Assembly: GCF_018476885.1 (NCBI RefSeq)
Contig: NZ_JAHCVJ010000006.1
Location: 248,001 to 312,000, forward strand
Length of the DNA stretch: 64,000 bases
Direction of reading: 5' to 3'
Origin: Geoanaerobacter pelophilus
GTDB lineage: Bacteria > Desulfobacterota > Desulfuromonadia > Geobacterales > DSM-12255
Part shown: piece by piece, positions 34,826 through 44,605 of the stretch
How positions within the stretch are numbered: position 1 is the first letter of the stretch
How the letters are laid out: each line of letters opens with the position of its first letter
Position numbers and translations under genes: made by a program
Notes under the pieces: model-generated
What the model was told of the DNA's origin: nothing
The model's input: only the letters and a program-made list of their open reading frames with translations
Databases searched by the model: none

Positions 34826-35704
34826 ATGCGGAGAAGGATCAGAACTGTTATGGCAACAGGGTTTCTGTTGCTGACTTCCTCATTACCGGTTCATGCCGAT
34901 GTTGACCTGTATGAATCCGGCTTTGCTGAGCAATACTACGTTGCGCGCGCCGACACAACCTCCCCCTACAGCGATGATGACAACACTCAGACTTCACCTC
35001 TTCAATCCGGTGCTGTCGCCGGTGAGCAGCAGGCCAGGAAGTTCAACTCCTGCTTCAAGGCCGCCAAGCATGGCGATGTCCAGGCCCAGTTCAACCTGGG
35101 ATATATGCATTACAATGGGTTCGGCGTGCCGGTAGACAAGGCCCGTGCCGCTGTCTGGTTCAAGAAGGCGGCAGTCAGAGGGCACCTTGAGGCGCAAAAA
35201 ACCCTTGGGTTCATGTATGCCAATGGCGACGGCGTTACTCAGGACTATAACGAAGCGGTAGCCTGGTTCCGGATGGGTGCGGAAAACGGTGACCCTTTGT
35301 CCCAGTACAGCCTGGGCAGCATTTTCTACAACGGCTGGGGAGGAACATCCGATAAGGAATCAGCGGCATTCTGGTGCCGGAAAGCTGCCGAGCAAGGGGA
35401 GGCAAAGGCCCAGTATATTCTAGGCTCCATGTATGTACGGGGAGAAGGTCTGGCCCGCGATTATCAGGAGGCGGTCAAGTGGTTTTCCCGGAGTGCGGAC
35501 CAGGGTAATGCCGAGGCCCAACTCAGCCTGGGACTGCTTTACTATAATGGCTGGGGAGTGCCGCAAGATCGTGAAGAAGCGCTCAAACTCAGTCTCCTTT
35601 CTGCAGAGGGGGGTAATGAGCAGGCGCGACTGGTGCTGAACAGCATGCTCAAGCACAAGAAAGGGATAAAGGCTGCCATGGGGGACAATCTGGCACTGAA
35701 ATAA
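34826..35704 (+). CDS. Sel1-like repeat (TPR-type) secreted protein
   Basis: A 292-residue protein with a signal peptide (about 1-24, cleavage after VHA), a short Asp/Ser-rich linker, and five consecutive 36-residue Sel1-like repeats (about 80-260) of the form AQFNLGYMHYNGFGVPVDKA ... AVWFKKAA. A sixth partial repeat follows. Such solenoids act as protein-binding scaffolds in the periplasm; some bind peptidoglycan or signalling proteins. A GAGGGGAA site precedes the ATG. It is a single-gene unit closed by the terminator at 35729-35758. Confidence 0.9.
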   Translation: MRRRIRTVMATGFLLLTSSLPVHADVDLYESGFAEQYYVARADTTSPYSDDDNTQTSPLQSGAVAGEQQARKFNSCFKAAKHGDVQAQFNLGYMHYNGFGVPVDKARAAVWFKKAAVRGHLEAQKTLGFMYANGDGVTQDYNEAVAWFRMGAENGDPLSQYSLGSIFYNGWGGTSDKESAAFWCRKAAEQGEAKAQYILGSMYVRGEGLARDYQEAVKWFSRSADQGNAEAQLSLGLLYYNGWGVPQDREEALKLSLLSAEGGNEQARLVLNSMLKHKKGIKAAMGDNLALK

Positions 35705-35728
35705 GCTACACAGTCATTTTTATTGATC

Positions 35729-35758
35729 AAGCCGCGCGAAGTCCGTGCGGCTTTTTTT
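35729..35758 (+). terminator. Rho-independent terminator after the Sel1-repeat gene
   Basis: AAGCCGC and GCGGCTT pair around a short GC-containing loop and are followed by seven T residues, 25 bp past the stop codon. Confidence 0.85.
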
Positions 35759-35851
35759 GTTGCATCCCTTTTTCATCTCCCGTACTTTTCTCCAGGTCTT
35801 TTCTTCACGAATGACATATTTTGTCGCAGGAACAGTGTAACTTATCAATCT

Positions 35852-38800
35852 ATGACCGGGGCCATCCGACTATATACCAGCAACAGGCTGGAACTGCTTG
35901 CGGAACAGCTGGCGGGCGTGGTTGCCGCGCCGCTTGCCGACCCGTTCGAGCAGGAGGTGATTGCCGTGCAGAGCCGGGGCATGGAGCGGTGGCTTGCCAT
36001 GCAGCTGGCAGGAAAGCTCGGCGTCTGGTCCAACTGCCGTTACCCTTTTCCCAATACCCTGGCCTGGGAGATGTTCCGGCTGGCGTTCCCGACAATACCC
36101 GAAGATAACCCATATGCCACCGAAGCTATGACCTGGCAGCTGATGGAGATCATTCCGCGCTGCTTTGCAACCCCGGATTTTGCGCCTCTCTGCTCCTATC
36201 TCACCGAAGACCCCCTGGGAGTCAAGCTGTTTCAGCTGGCCGGGGCTATAGCCGACCTGTTCGATCAGTACACCCTTTTCCGGCCTGAGATGATCAGGGC
36301 TTGGGAGTGGGGTGTTTCCTGCGAGTGCTGCTCCTGGCAGGCCGAGCTGTGGCGCAGGTTGGCCAAGGGGAAGAAATCTCTGCATCGCGGCGCGCTGCTG
36401 GGGAATTTTCGCAAATTGCTGCGCAGCGATGCGCACCTGCCGGGTAAACTGCCGGCCAGGATTTCGGTATTCGGCATCCCCTCGCTGCCGCCGTACCATG
36501 TGGAGATCCTGGCGGCGCTGGCCAGCCGCTGCGAGGTCAACCTGTTCCTGCTTAATCCGAGCAGCAAGCATTGGTTCCAGATTGTTTCGCCATTGGAAAA
36601 GGTACGCAAGGTCTTTAAGAACCCGAACCAGCCCGGTCTCTTCGATCTGCTGGAGGTCGGCAATCCGCTGCTGGCCTCTTTGGGTGGGCAGGGGCGCGAT
36701 TTCTTCGAGATGCTTTACGAAGGATACCGGCTTGATGAGGGGAGAGGTGGGCGCTTTGCCCAGCCCGACCGGGACGGCATGCTGCACAAGGTGCAAAGCG
36801 ATATCCTCGGGTTGGTGGACGGCACTGGACCTAGGGAACCATCTCTGGAGATCGTTGCAGCAGACCGTTCGCTTCAGGTGCACTCTTGCCATTCGCCGTT
36901 GCGGGAGGTGGAGGTGCTGCACGACCGGCTGCTCGATCTTTTCGAGACCGTGCCGGGGCTTGTCCCCCGCGACGTTATCGTCATGACCCCGCAGATTGAC
37001 GACTATGCGCCGTTCATTGCCGCAGTTTTCGGTGGAGTAAAGGATTCGGCCAGGAGAATCCCGTACGCCGTTGCTGACCGGACCCTTGCCAGTGGCGGTT
37101 CCCTGGTGCGGGCGTTTCTCGAACTGTTCGACATTCTTGACAGCCGGTTCGAGGCCTCCCGGATCATGGACCTCCTGGAAAACCGCTTTGTTGCGGCTCG
37201 TTTCGGACTTGACGACGATGGTTTGGCGGCTGCCCGGCGCTGGATAACCGAGAGCGGCATCCGCTGGGGGATCGATGCCGCAGACCGCCAGGAGGAAGGG
37301 CTGCCTCCGTTTGCCGAGAACTCCTGGACCGAGGGGCTGGATCGGTTGCTGCTCGGATATGCCATGCCCGGCGACGGCACGTCGCTCTTTAGCGGAATCC
37401 TCCCATTTTCGGACATCGAGGGGGGCGAAGCGCGCCATCTCGGCGGAGTGATCACCTTTGCCGAAGCGTTATTCGCCCGGCACCGTTCCCAACGAACAGA
37501 TTGTACGCCGACTGAATGGGCCGGTTATCTCTCAGAGCTGCTGGCAACGTTTTTTCTCCCAGATGACGAGGTGCAGGCCGAGCATCTGTTCCTGGTCTCA
37601 TCATTCGACGAGCTCCGCAAAAAGTCCGGCGATGCCGGTTTTACCGGGACTATCACCCTGGCGGTTGTCCGCACCTGGCTGATGGAGCGGCTCTCCACAG
37701 CCGGTGTTGCCGAGGGTTTTCTCACCGGCAGGGTTACCTTCTGCGCCATGCTGCCGATGAGGAGCATTCCGTTCCGGGTGGTTGCTCTGCTCGGGATGAA
37801 CGACGGGCTCTTCCCCCGCCAGCACCGTCCCTCCGGATTCGACCTGATGGCCGCAGCGCCGAAACGTTGCGATCGCTCGATCCGCAACGAGGACCGCTAC
37901 CTGTTCCTCGAGTCGCTCCTCTCCGCCAGGGATGCCCTGTATATCAGCTTTATCGGCCAGAGCGGCAAGGACAACGCAGCCATGCCCCCGTCCGTTGTGG
38001 TCAGCGAGCTGCTGGATTACGCCGAGCGGGCCTTCATGGTTGCCGGGGTACCTGAGAACAGGCAACGGGATGCGGTCCGGGAACGGATTGTCGTCAAACA
38101 TCGGTTGCAGCCGTTCCATAAGGATTACTTCACCCCAACTGCGAAACGGCTGTTCAGCTACTCGGCTGAAAACTGTGCTGCTGCCGGTTCCCGGCTGTCT
38201 GGGGGAGGGGAGACCGCCATCCTTGCCGGTCTGCCGCTTAAGCTGCCGGATGGTGACCAGCGGCAATTGACCATCGACCAGTTACTGGCATTCCTGGGTA
38301 ACCCGGCTGGTGCTTTTCTCAAGAGGGCCGGAATCCGCATCGAAGGGGTAGAGCCGCCGGTGGAGGACCGGGAGCCGTTTGCTGCCAACGGACTGGACAG
38401 CTACAAGCTTTCTGCAGAGCTGGTGACCGAATATCTGGCCGGAAGAGATCCTGTCGATAAAATAGCCAGTTTCCTGGCCAGAGGGGTGCTCCCACCTGCC
38501 GGGCCGGGGCGGGCCGCATTGGCGGCGCTCAGGGAGAGGGCCGGTCATTTCGCCGCGGTTGTTGCCCCGTTTGCTGCCCTGCCGGCTCTGGAGCCCATTG
38601 AAATAGAGTGCGTCATTTCCGGGTGCCGCCTGACCGGCAGGCTGACCGGCATCAACCGGGACGGGCTGTTGCGCTACCGCTGCGCCAGGCTGAAGGCCAA
38701 GGACCAGCTTAGCTGTTGGGTTCACCATCTGTTCCTCAACCTTTGCGCCCCGGAAGGGTATCCGCGCCGGAGCCTGCTGGTGGCCAGTGACGGTCACCGG

Positions 38801-39130
38801 GAGTTTCCTCCCTGCGCCAATGCAGGGGAGCATCTGGCAACGCTGGTCGAGCTTTACCTGAAAGGGCTCTGCGAGCCGCTGCCGTTCTTCCCCGAGACCT
38901 CGTACGAAGTTGCCACCAACCCGGGAAAAAGCGAGAAACTGTTGTCGATATGGAACGGCTACCAGAGCGGCAAAATCAGACACAAGGGGGAGCGCGAACG
39001 GGAGCGAGCCTTTGACCTGTTCTTTGGCGCGCTGCCGCCGGAAGATCTGTTTGCCTCGCCCGGGTTCCGCGAGATTGCCCAGGCGGTTTACCAGCCGTTA
39101 TTCGCTTCCCTGGCAAAGGAAAACCGTTGA
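35852..39130 (+). CDS. recC: Exodeoxyribonuclease V subunit gamma (RecC)
   Basis: A 1,092-residue RecC homologue. The start is placed at ATG 35852, giving MTGAIRLYTSNRLELLAEQLAG, the normal RecC N-terminus; the frame is open upstream to 35723 but that part overlaps the preceding terminator. Family features include QSRGMERWLAMQLAGKLGVWSN, the inactive helicase-like core (MLPMRSIPFRVVALLGMNDGLFPR) and a C-terminal inactive nuclease fold. RecC holds the RecBCD complex together and reads Chi. The ribosome site is weak. Its stop overlaps the recB start. Confidence 0.94.
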   Translation: MTGAIRLYTSNRLELLAEQLAGVVAAPLADPFEQEVIAVQSRGMERWLAMQLAGKLGVWSNCRYPFPNTLAWEMFRLAFPTIPEDNPYATEAMTWQLMEIIPRCFATPDFAPLCSYLTEDPLGVKLFQLAGAIADLFDQYTLFRPEMIRAWEWGVSCECCSWQAELWRRLAKGKKSLHRGALLGNFRKLLRSDAHLPGKLPARISVFGIPSLPPYHVEILAALASRCEVNLFLLNPSSKHWFQIVSPLEKVRKVFKNPNQPGLFDLLEVGNPLLASLGGQGRDFFEMLYEGYRLDEGRGGRFAQPDRDGMLHKVQSDILGLVDGTGPREPSLEIVAADRSLQVHSCHSPLREVEVLHDRLLDLFETVPGLVPRDVIVMTPQIDDYAPFIAAVFGGVKDSARRIPYAVADRTLASGGSLVRAFLELFDILDSRFEASRIMDLLENRFVAARFGLDDDGLAAARRWITESGIRWGIDAADRQEEGLPPFAENSWTEGLDRLLLGYAMPGDGTSLFSGILPFSDIEGGEARHLGGVITFAEALFARHRSQRTDCTPTEWAGYLSELLATFFLPDDEVQAEHLFLVSSFDELRKKSGDAGFTGTITLAVVRTWLMERLSTAGVAEGFLTGRVTFCAMLPMRSIPFRVVALLGMNDGLFPRQHRPSGFDLMAAAPKRCDRSIRNEDRYLFLESLLSARDALYISFIGQSGKDNAAMPPSVVVSELLDYAERAFMVAGVPENRQRDAVRERIVVKHRLQPFHKDYFTPTAKRLFSYSAENCAAAGSRLSGGGETAILAGLPLKLPDGDQRQLTIDQLLAFLGNPAGAFLKRAGIRIEGVEPPVEDREPFAANGLDSYKLSAELVTEYLAGRDPVDKIASFLARGVLPPAGPGRAALAALRERAGHFAAVVAPFAALPALEPIEIECVISGCRLTGRLTGINRDGLLRYRCARLKAKDQLSCWVHHLFLNLCAPEGYPRRSLLVASDGHREFPPCANAGEHLATLVELYLKGLCEPLPFFPETSYEVATNPGKSEKLLSIWNGYQSGKIRHKGERERERAFDLFFGALPPEDLFASPGFREIAQAVYQPLFASLAKENR

Positions 39131-42100
39131 GAGAGCTGGATCTGTTCATACCCCTCAGCGGGGGGACCACGGTGATCGAGGCAGCGGCCGGCACCGGCAA
39201 GACCTACTCTATTGCCGCGCTGTTCCTGCGTCTGGTGGTGGAAAACGAGGTCCCGGTTGATGGTATCCTGGTGGTGACCTTTACCGAGGCCGCTACCGAA
39301 GAGCTGCGCGACCGGATCAGGGAGCGGCTCTGCCGGGCAGTGGAGGCCTTTTCCGGGGAGCCGCCGGCCGATGAGTTCCTGGCTGAGCTGGTCCGGAGAA
39401 ACCATGACCGGCTGCAGGCGCTGCAGTTGTTGGCTCTGGCGCTGGCCTCCTTTGACGGCGCCGCCATCCACACCATCCACGGCTTCTGCAGCAGGGTACT
39501 GCAGGAGCATGCCTTTGAATGCTCCGCCCTGTTCGACACCGAGCTGCTGGCCGATCAATCGCACCTGCTTCGGGAGATCGCCGAGGACGCCTGGCGCCGC
39601 AGGTTCTATGAGGCCGACGAGCTGTTCATCTGCTATAGCCAGAGAAACGGCTGCTCTGTAGATAGTTTCTTCACGCTGCTCAAGCAGACGGTTGCCCGTT
39701 TCGACCTGGAGATCCTTCCGGACGTGGTGGTTGTGGATCCGGCCCTACTCAAAGTGCAATGCCTGACTGCCTTTGCTGCTCTGCAAGTGGCGTGGGGCGG
39801 CGCCAGGGAACGGGTGGTGCAGCTGTTGACCGACGGTTCCGGGGTACTGAATCAGACCTCCTACAAGAAAACCAGTATTCAGGGGTGGGCCGATGAGATC
39901 GATAGCTTCCTGGCCGGCAGTGACCCGCTGAATTTTCCGGAAAAACTGGCAAAGTTCACTGATGCCTCGTTGCTTGCCGCAACCCGCAAAGGGATGGCCA
40001 CTCCGCAAGATCCGTTGTTCGGTGTCTGCGAGCGTTTCCTGGAGCTGGCCATGGAGCTTGAGGATGCCTACCGGAACAATCTGCTCGCCATCCGGGCCGA
40101 TCTCGCCAGGGTGGCTGGGGCAGAACTTCGCCGGAAGAAGGCGCAGCGCAATCTCCGTTCCTATGACGACCTGCTGGCAGCGCTTCATGAAGCGCTTACC
40201 GGCAGCTCCGGGCAACTGCTCAAGGAGCGGATCAGGACCCGCTTCAGGGGGGGGCTGATCGATGAGTTCCAGGACACCGACCCGGTACAGTACGCGATCT
40301 TTTCCGGGATTTTCGCGGGGAGCGGTTCACCACTGGTCTTTATCGGCGACCCGAAACAGGCGATCTACAGCTTCCGGGGCGCCGACCTGCACGCCTATCT
40401 GGCTGCGGTAAAGGGGCAGGAGGCAAGCAATTCGTTCACTCTCCTCAGAAACTGGCGCTCTACCCCGGAACTGCTCAACGCCTTTAACCTGCTGTTCAGC
40501 GGGGATTTGCCGTTTCTGCTCCCGGAAATCGCATACCGCGGGGTGACTGCCGGCAGGTATGGCGCTGGCGAAGGGTTGTTCCCCGGCGAGCCGCCGTTTG
40601 TAGTGCGCTATTATGGCAATCATGGTGAGAAGCCTCTTGCCAAAGGAAAGGCAGAGCAGCTTATTGCGACCGACGTTGCCCAGGAGGTGGCGGAGCTGCT
40701 CCGGGCCGGTAGCCGCGGCGCAGCGCTCATCGCCGGCAAGCCTCTTGTTGCCGGTGATATTGCCGTGCTGGTCAGGAAGAATCACCAGGGGCGAGTTGTC
40801 CAGGCTGCGCTCGGGGAGTTGGGTATTCCCAGCGTCATGCACGGCACGGAAAGCCTGTTTCGTTGCCGCGAGGTGCTGGAGCTGCACCGGTTGCTGGTTG
40901 CCGTTGTCGATCCTGGCAACATCGCCTGCCTCAAAGGAGGGCTGGTCACCGACATCCTCGGCTGGTCGCCCGGGGCGCTGGTAGCGATGTCCGGCGATTC
41001 CTCGCAATGGATCGATCTGCTCGAACGATTCAGGGCCTATCACGATAAATGGCTCAAGCACGGTTTCATGGTGATGGCCATGGAGCTGCTGTCCCTTGAA
41101 GGGGTCAGGCCGCGGCTGCTGGCATACCGTGACGGCGAACGCCGTCTGACCAATCTGCTCCATGCCATTGAGGTGCTGCACCGGGCAGAGCTCGAACTGG
41201 AGCTTGGGGCGGAAGGTCTGATCGCCTGGCTGGCAGAGCATATAACCGAGGCGCCGGATAGCGACGAATACCAGCTGCGGCTGGAGACGGACGAGAGCTG
41301 CGTCCAGCTGGTAACCATTCACCGGAGCAAGGGGCTCGAATACCCGGTGATCTTCTGTCCCTATGCCTGGGAAGGGGTCCGCCGGGAGAGCACCCCGGTT
41401 TTCCATCGCGGCGACCGGCTGTTTCTCGATATCGGTTCGGACCAGCTGGAGGAAAACCTGCGGCAGGCCAAGGAAGAACAGTTTGCCGAGGACCTGCGCC
41501 TGCTTTATGTTGCCCTGACCAGGGCGAAGTTCCGCTGCTACCTTACCTGGGGAAGATTCAAGCACTCCGGTTCGTCGGCCTTGGCCTATCTGCTCCACCG
41601 GCCGGCGCTTGACGAAGCTGCCGACCCGGTGGCTGTTACCACCAAGTTCATGGCCGGGCTGGATGAAGAGCTGGAAATCGCTGCGCTGCATCGCCTGGCA
41701 GAGCTTTCCAACGGTTCAATCAGGGTTGAGACCGGTGGCACCGCGGTTGCCCCGGTCTGCCCGGTCCCGGAACCGGCCGCGACGCTGGCGGCTCGCCCTT
41801 TCCACGGCGACATTGACAATGGCTGGCGGGTAACGAGCTTCACCGGGCTCACCTCATCAAAAGCCCATGGCAGCGAACTCCCTGACCGGGACGCCGATCA
41901 CGCCCGCAGCGATGAGTCAGCGTCAACTGCCGAAGCCGCACCGGCCGGTATTTTTGCCTTTCCGCGGGGCGCCCAGGCCGGCACCTGTCTGCATGCCATT
42001 CTGGAGCGGGTTGATTTTGCCGCTCTATCACAAGATGGACTGCTGGCTCTGGCGGAAGAGCAACTTTTAGCCCACGGCTTTGCTCCGGAATGGACCGCAA

Positions 42101-42690
42101 CTGTTGCCGCCATGGTAACCGATACGCTGGCAGCGCCGCTGACACTGGGCTCAGAGACGGTCACGCTTGGGCGGCTACTCCCCGGAAGCTGGCGACCGGA
42201 GCTGGAGTTCATGCTGCCGCTCGATTCCCTAGCTCCGGCAACGCTGGCTGCTGTCTTCCGGCGGCACGGCATTGGCGGGGCATTTCCGGAAAAACTGGCA
42301 GAGCTTGGTTTTTCAGAGGTCAAAGGGATGCTGCGCGGTTTTATCGACCTGGTGTTTAGGGTCGATGGCCGTTACTACCTGCTTGACTGGAAATCCAATC
42401 ACCTGGGAAATCGTCGCTCCGACTATGCTGCCGGGCAACTGTCCGGGGTGATGGAGCGGGAATTCTATACCCTGCAGTATCATCTCTACAGCGTGGCGTT
42501 GCACCGGTTTCTCTCGGTGAAAATACCCGGTTACGACTATGATCGACAGTTCGGTGGGGTGTTCTACCTGTTTCTTCGCGGCATAGCCAGGGATGCGGTC
42601 GACACCGGGGTTTTTAGCGCGAGGCCCTGTAGGGAGCTGCTTCTGGAGCTTTCCGACCTTATATCCCTTTATGAGACAGACAAATTATGA
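39127..42690 (+). CDS. recB: Exodeoxyribonuclease V subunit beta (RecB)
   Basis: A 1,187-residue UvrD-like helicase-nuclease. It starts at TTG 39127 (AAAGGAAAA upstream), overlapping the recC stop. Walker A is AAAGTGKT (19-26); helicase motif II is LIDEFQDTDPVQY (about 377); YVALTRAKFRCYLTW and TIHRSKGLEYPV are also present. The C-terminal nuclease active site is visible as YYLLDWKSNHLG (about 1080), so the 3'-5' helicase and the nuclease should both be active. It performs double-strand break resection for RecA loading. It is coupled to recD by an ATGA overlap. Confidence 0.95.
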   Translation: MRELDLFIPLSGGTTVIEAAAGTGKTYSIAALFLRLVVENEVPVDGILVVTFTEAATEELRDRIRERLCRAVEAFSGEPPADEFLAELVRRNHDRLQALQLLALALASFDGAAIHTIHGFCSRVLQEHAFECSALFDTELLADQSHLLREIAEDAWRRRFYEADELFICYSQRNGCSVDSFFTLLKQTVARFDLEILPDVVVVDPALLKVQCLTAFAALQVAWGGARERVVQLLTDGSGVLNQTSYKKTSIQGWADEIDSFLAGSDPLNFPEKLAKFTDASLLAATRKGMATPQDPLFGVCERFLELAMELEDAYRNNLLAIRADLARVAGAELRRKKAQRNLRSYDDLLAALHEALTGSSGQLLKERIRTRFRGGLIDEFQDTDPVQYAIFSGIFAGSGSPLVFIGDPKQAIYSFRGADLHAYLAAVKGQEASNSFTLLRNWRSTPELLNAFNLLFSGDLPFLLPEIAYRGVTAGRYGAGEGLFPGEPPFVVRYYGNHGEKPLAKGKAEQLIATDVAQEVAELLRAGSRGAALIAGKPLVAGDIAVLVRKNHQGRVVQAALGELGIPSVMHGTESLFRCREVLELHRLLVAVVDPGNIACLKGGLVTDILGWSPGALVAMSGDSSQWIDLLERFRAYHDKWLKHGFMVMAMELLSLEGVRPRLLAYRDGERRLTNLLHAIEVLHRAELELELGAEGLIAWLAEHITEAPDSDEYQLRLETDESCVQLVTIHRSKGLEYPVIFCPYAWEGVRRESTPVFHRGDRLFLDIGSDQLEENLRQAKEEQFAEDLRLLYVALTRAKFRCYLTWGRFKHSGSSALAYLLHRPALDEAADPVAVTTKFMAGLDEELEIAALHRLAELSNGSIRVETGGTAVAPVCPVPEPAATLAARPFHGDIDNGWRVTSFTGLTSSKAHGSELPDRDADHARSDESASTAEAAPAGIFAFPRGAQAGTCLHAILERVDFAALSQDGLLALAEEQLLAHGFAPEWTATVAAMVTDTLAAPLTLGSETVTLGRLLPGSWRPELEFMLPLDSLAPATLAAVFRRHGIGGAFPEKLAELGFSEVKGMLRGFIDLVFRVDGRYYLLDWKSNHLGNRRSDYAAGQLSGVMEREFYTLQYHLYSVALHRFLSVKIPGYDYDRQFGGVFYLFLRGIARDAVDTGVFSARPCRELLLELSDLISLYETDKL

Positions 42691-44528
42691 CAACTGACCG
42701 GTCCCTCATTGAACTGGCCGCTCTCGACAGGGTGTTTGCCGATTTTATCTGCCGCCTGGCGGGGCGCCGGCACCCCGGACTGTGGCTGGGAGCGGCCTTT
42801 GCCTCCAGCGCTGCCGGTAACGGCAGTATCTGCGCAGAACTTGGCTCGCTTGCCGGCGAGGTCGCCACTGCTGCCGCAACAGCGGCAGGGTTTGGCGAAG
42901 ATCAGGCGAGTTGCCTGCTGGATGCGGCACAATGGGGCCGGGAGCTGGCACAATACGATGTAGTGACTGCGCCTGGGGGCTTTGCCCCGCTGGTGCTCGA
43001 TGCCGGCAACCGGCTCTATCTCCATCGCTACTGGGGATACGAGCAGGCGCTTGCTGACCGGCTGTTGGCCATGGCAACTGAAAGCCGCGATGGTATTGAC
43101 GATAAGCGGCTCCGTAACGAGCTGGCAGCGTTGTTCCCCAGCAGTCCGGATGCAACAGAGCCTGACTGGCAGCGTTTGGCAGCATTTACCGCTGTCAAGC
43201 GTTCGCTGACGGTGATTGCCGGAGGGCCGGGGACCGGCAAGACCACCACTGTGGTCAAAATGCTGGCTCTCCTGCTGGCGCTGCACCAGGGAAAGGAGCT
43301 GCGCATAGCCATGGCCGCTCCGACCGGCAAAGCAGCGGCCCGCCTGATGGAGGCGGTCGCCAGGGCCATGGAGAGTCTGTCGCTGCCAGAGGCAATCCGG
43401 CTGGCAATTCCACGGGAAGCTTACACCCTTCACCGGTTGCTGGGGTATCTGCCGGGGTCGGTCTCGTTCCGCCATACTGCCGAGAATCCGCTCCTGTTCG
43501 ACGTGGTGGTGGTCGATGAGTCGTCGATGGTGGATCTGCCGTTGATGGCCAAGCTGGTTGCCGCAATCAAGCCGGCTAGCCGCCTGGTGCTGCTGGGTGA
43601 CCGCGACCAGCTGGCTTCGGTGGAGCCGGGCGCGGTGCTGGGTGATATCTGCCACCCGTACCGGCAGAACCGCTTTTCTCCGGCCCTGCATGATGCCTAT
43701 GCAGCGGTCTCCGGGATAACACTCCCTGATTATCCGGCCGGCCCGGTGCCGAAGCTGTGCGATTCGATTGTGACTCTGAAAAAGAGCCACCGCTTCACCG
43801 AGTCCAGCGGCATTGCCGCTGTCAGCAGGCTGGTGAACGAGGGACGGGGAGCTGAGGCGCTGGAGCTGATGAAGTCGGGTGATTTTGCCGATATCACCTG
43901 GCGGGAACTGCCGTCTCCCGATGAGCTGCCGTCGCAGCTCAGCACAGTGGCGGCGCAGGGCTATGGCGATTTTCTCCTGGCTGAAGATGCTGCCTCCTGT
44001 CTGGACCGGTTCGGAAGGTTCCGGATTCTCTCTCCGGTGCGCCAGGGTATTTACGGCGTGCAGCAGATCAACACCATTGCCGAGCGGGCGCTCGGTCTGA
44101 AGCTGCGTGGTGCCGACGGCCAGGATTGGTATCGTTACCGGCCAGTGCTGATCTCGCGTAATGACTACCAGCTGGGGCTTGCCAATGGCGATATCGGCAT
44201 TACCCTGAACGCTGAAGCAGGGGAGGGGGTGCAGGTGTGGTTCCCGGCGCTGGAGGGGAACTGCCGGCGTTTTTCGCCGCTGGTGCTGAAGGGGTGCGAT
44301 ACCGTGTTTGCCATGACTGTGCACAAGAGCCAGGGATCGGAGTTCGATGCCCTGCTGGTCCTGCTCCCGCCGCTCCCCGGAGATGTCCTGACCCGCGAGC
44401 TGATTTACACCGCCATCACCAGAGGGCGGAAACGGGTGGAGCTTTGGGGGAGGGACCAGTCGTTTATCGAGGCAGTGAGCCGCCGGGTACAGCGGAGTTC
44501 CGGCCTCAGGGAGCGGCTCTGGGGGTAA
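42687..44528 (+). CDS. recD: Exodeoxyribonuclease V subunit alpha (RecD)
   Basis: A 613-residue superfamily 1B helicase. Walker A is AGGPGTGKTTT (about 175-185); motif II is VVVVDESSMVDLPLM; LLGDRDQLASVEPGAV and the C-terminal TVHKSQGSEFDALLVLLP and YTAITRGRKRVELWG are typical. Length and N-terminal region match the RecD of RecBCD rather than the stand-alone RecD2. It is the 5'-3' motor of the complex. It is the last gene of the overlapping recC-recB-recD operon, followed by a bidirectional terminator. Confidence 0.95.
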   Translation: MTTDRSLIELAALDRVFADFICRLAGRRHPGLWLGAAFASSAAGNGSICAELGSLAGEVATAAATAAGFGEDQASCLLDAAQWGRELAQYDVVTAPGGFAPLVLDAGNRLYLHRYWGYEQALADRLLAMATESRDGIDDKRLRNELAALFPSSPDATEPDWQRLAAFTAVKRSLTVIAGGPGTGKTTTVVKMLALLLALHQGKELRIAMAAPTGKAAARLMEAVARAMESLSLPEAIRLAIPREAYTLHRLLGYLPGSVSFRHTAENPLLFDVVVVDESSMVDLPLMAKLVAAIKPASRLVLLGDRDQLASVEPGAVLGDICHPYRQNRFSPALHDAYAAVSGITLPDYPAGPVPKLCDSIVTLKKSHRFTESSGIAAVSRLVNEGRGAEALELMKSGDFADITWRELPSPDELPSQLSTVAAQGYGDFLLAEDAASCLDRFGRFRILSPVRQGIYGVQQINTIAERALGLKLRGADGQDWYRYRPVLISRNDYQLGLANGDIGITLNAEAGEGVQVWFPALEGNCRRFSPLVLKGCDTVFAMTVHKSQGSEFDALLVLLPPLPGDVLTRELIYTAITRGRKRVELWGRDQSFIEAVSRRVQRSSGLRERLWG

Positions 44529-44548
44529 GGTGACTTGCTGATAATATT

Positions 44549-44580
44549 GGAAAAGGCCCGCGATTATGCGGGCCTTTTCC
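44549..44580. terminator. Bidirectional terminator between recD and the giant surface protein gene
   Basis: A perfect 13-bp stem (GGAAAAGGCCCGC / GCGGGCCTTTTCC) with a 6-base loop. The A and T runs are part of the stem on both sides, so it can serve both the recD transcript and the convergent minus-strand gene. Confidence 0.85.
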
Positions 44581-44605
44581 GTTTCAGCTCGAACAACAGA
44601 TCACC

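Noticed and set aside
35723-35851. 43-residue N-terminal extension of RecC
   Set aside because: It overlaps the terminator of the Sel1 gene. RecC homology begins at the ATG at 35852.
35870-37438. Minus-strand open frame of 522 codons
   Set aside because: Antisense to recC with no ribosome site or motif.
42669-44324. Minus-strand open frame of 551 codons
   Set aside because: Antisense to recD, with low-complexity composition typical of a shadow frame.
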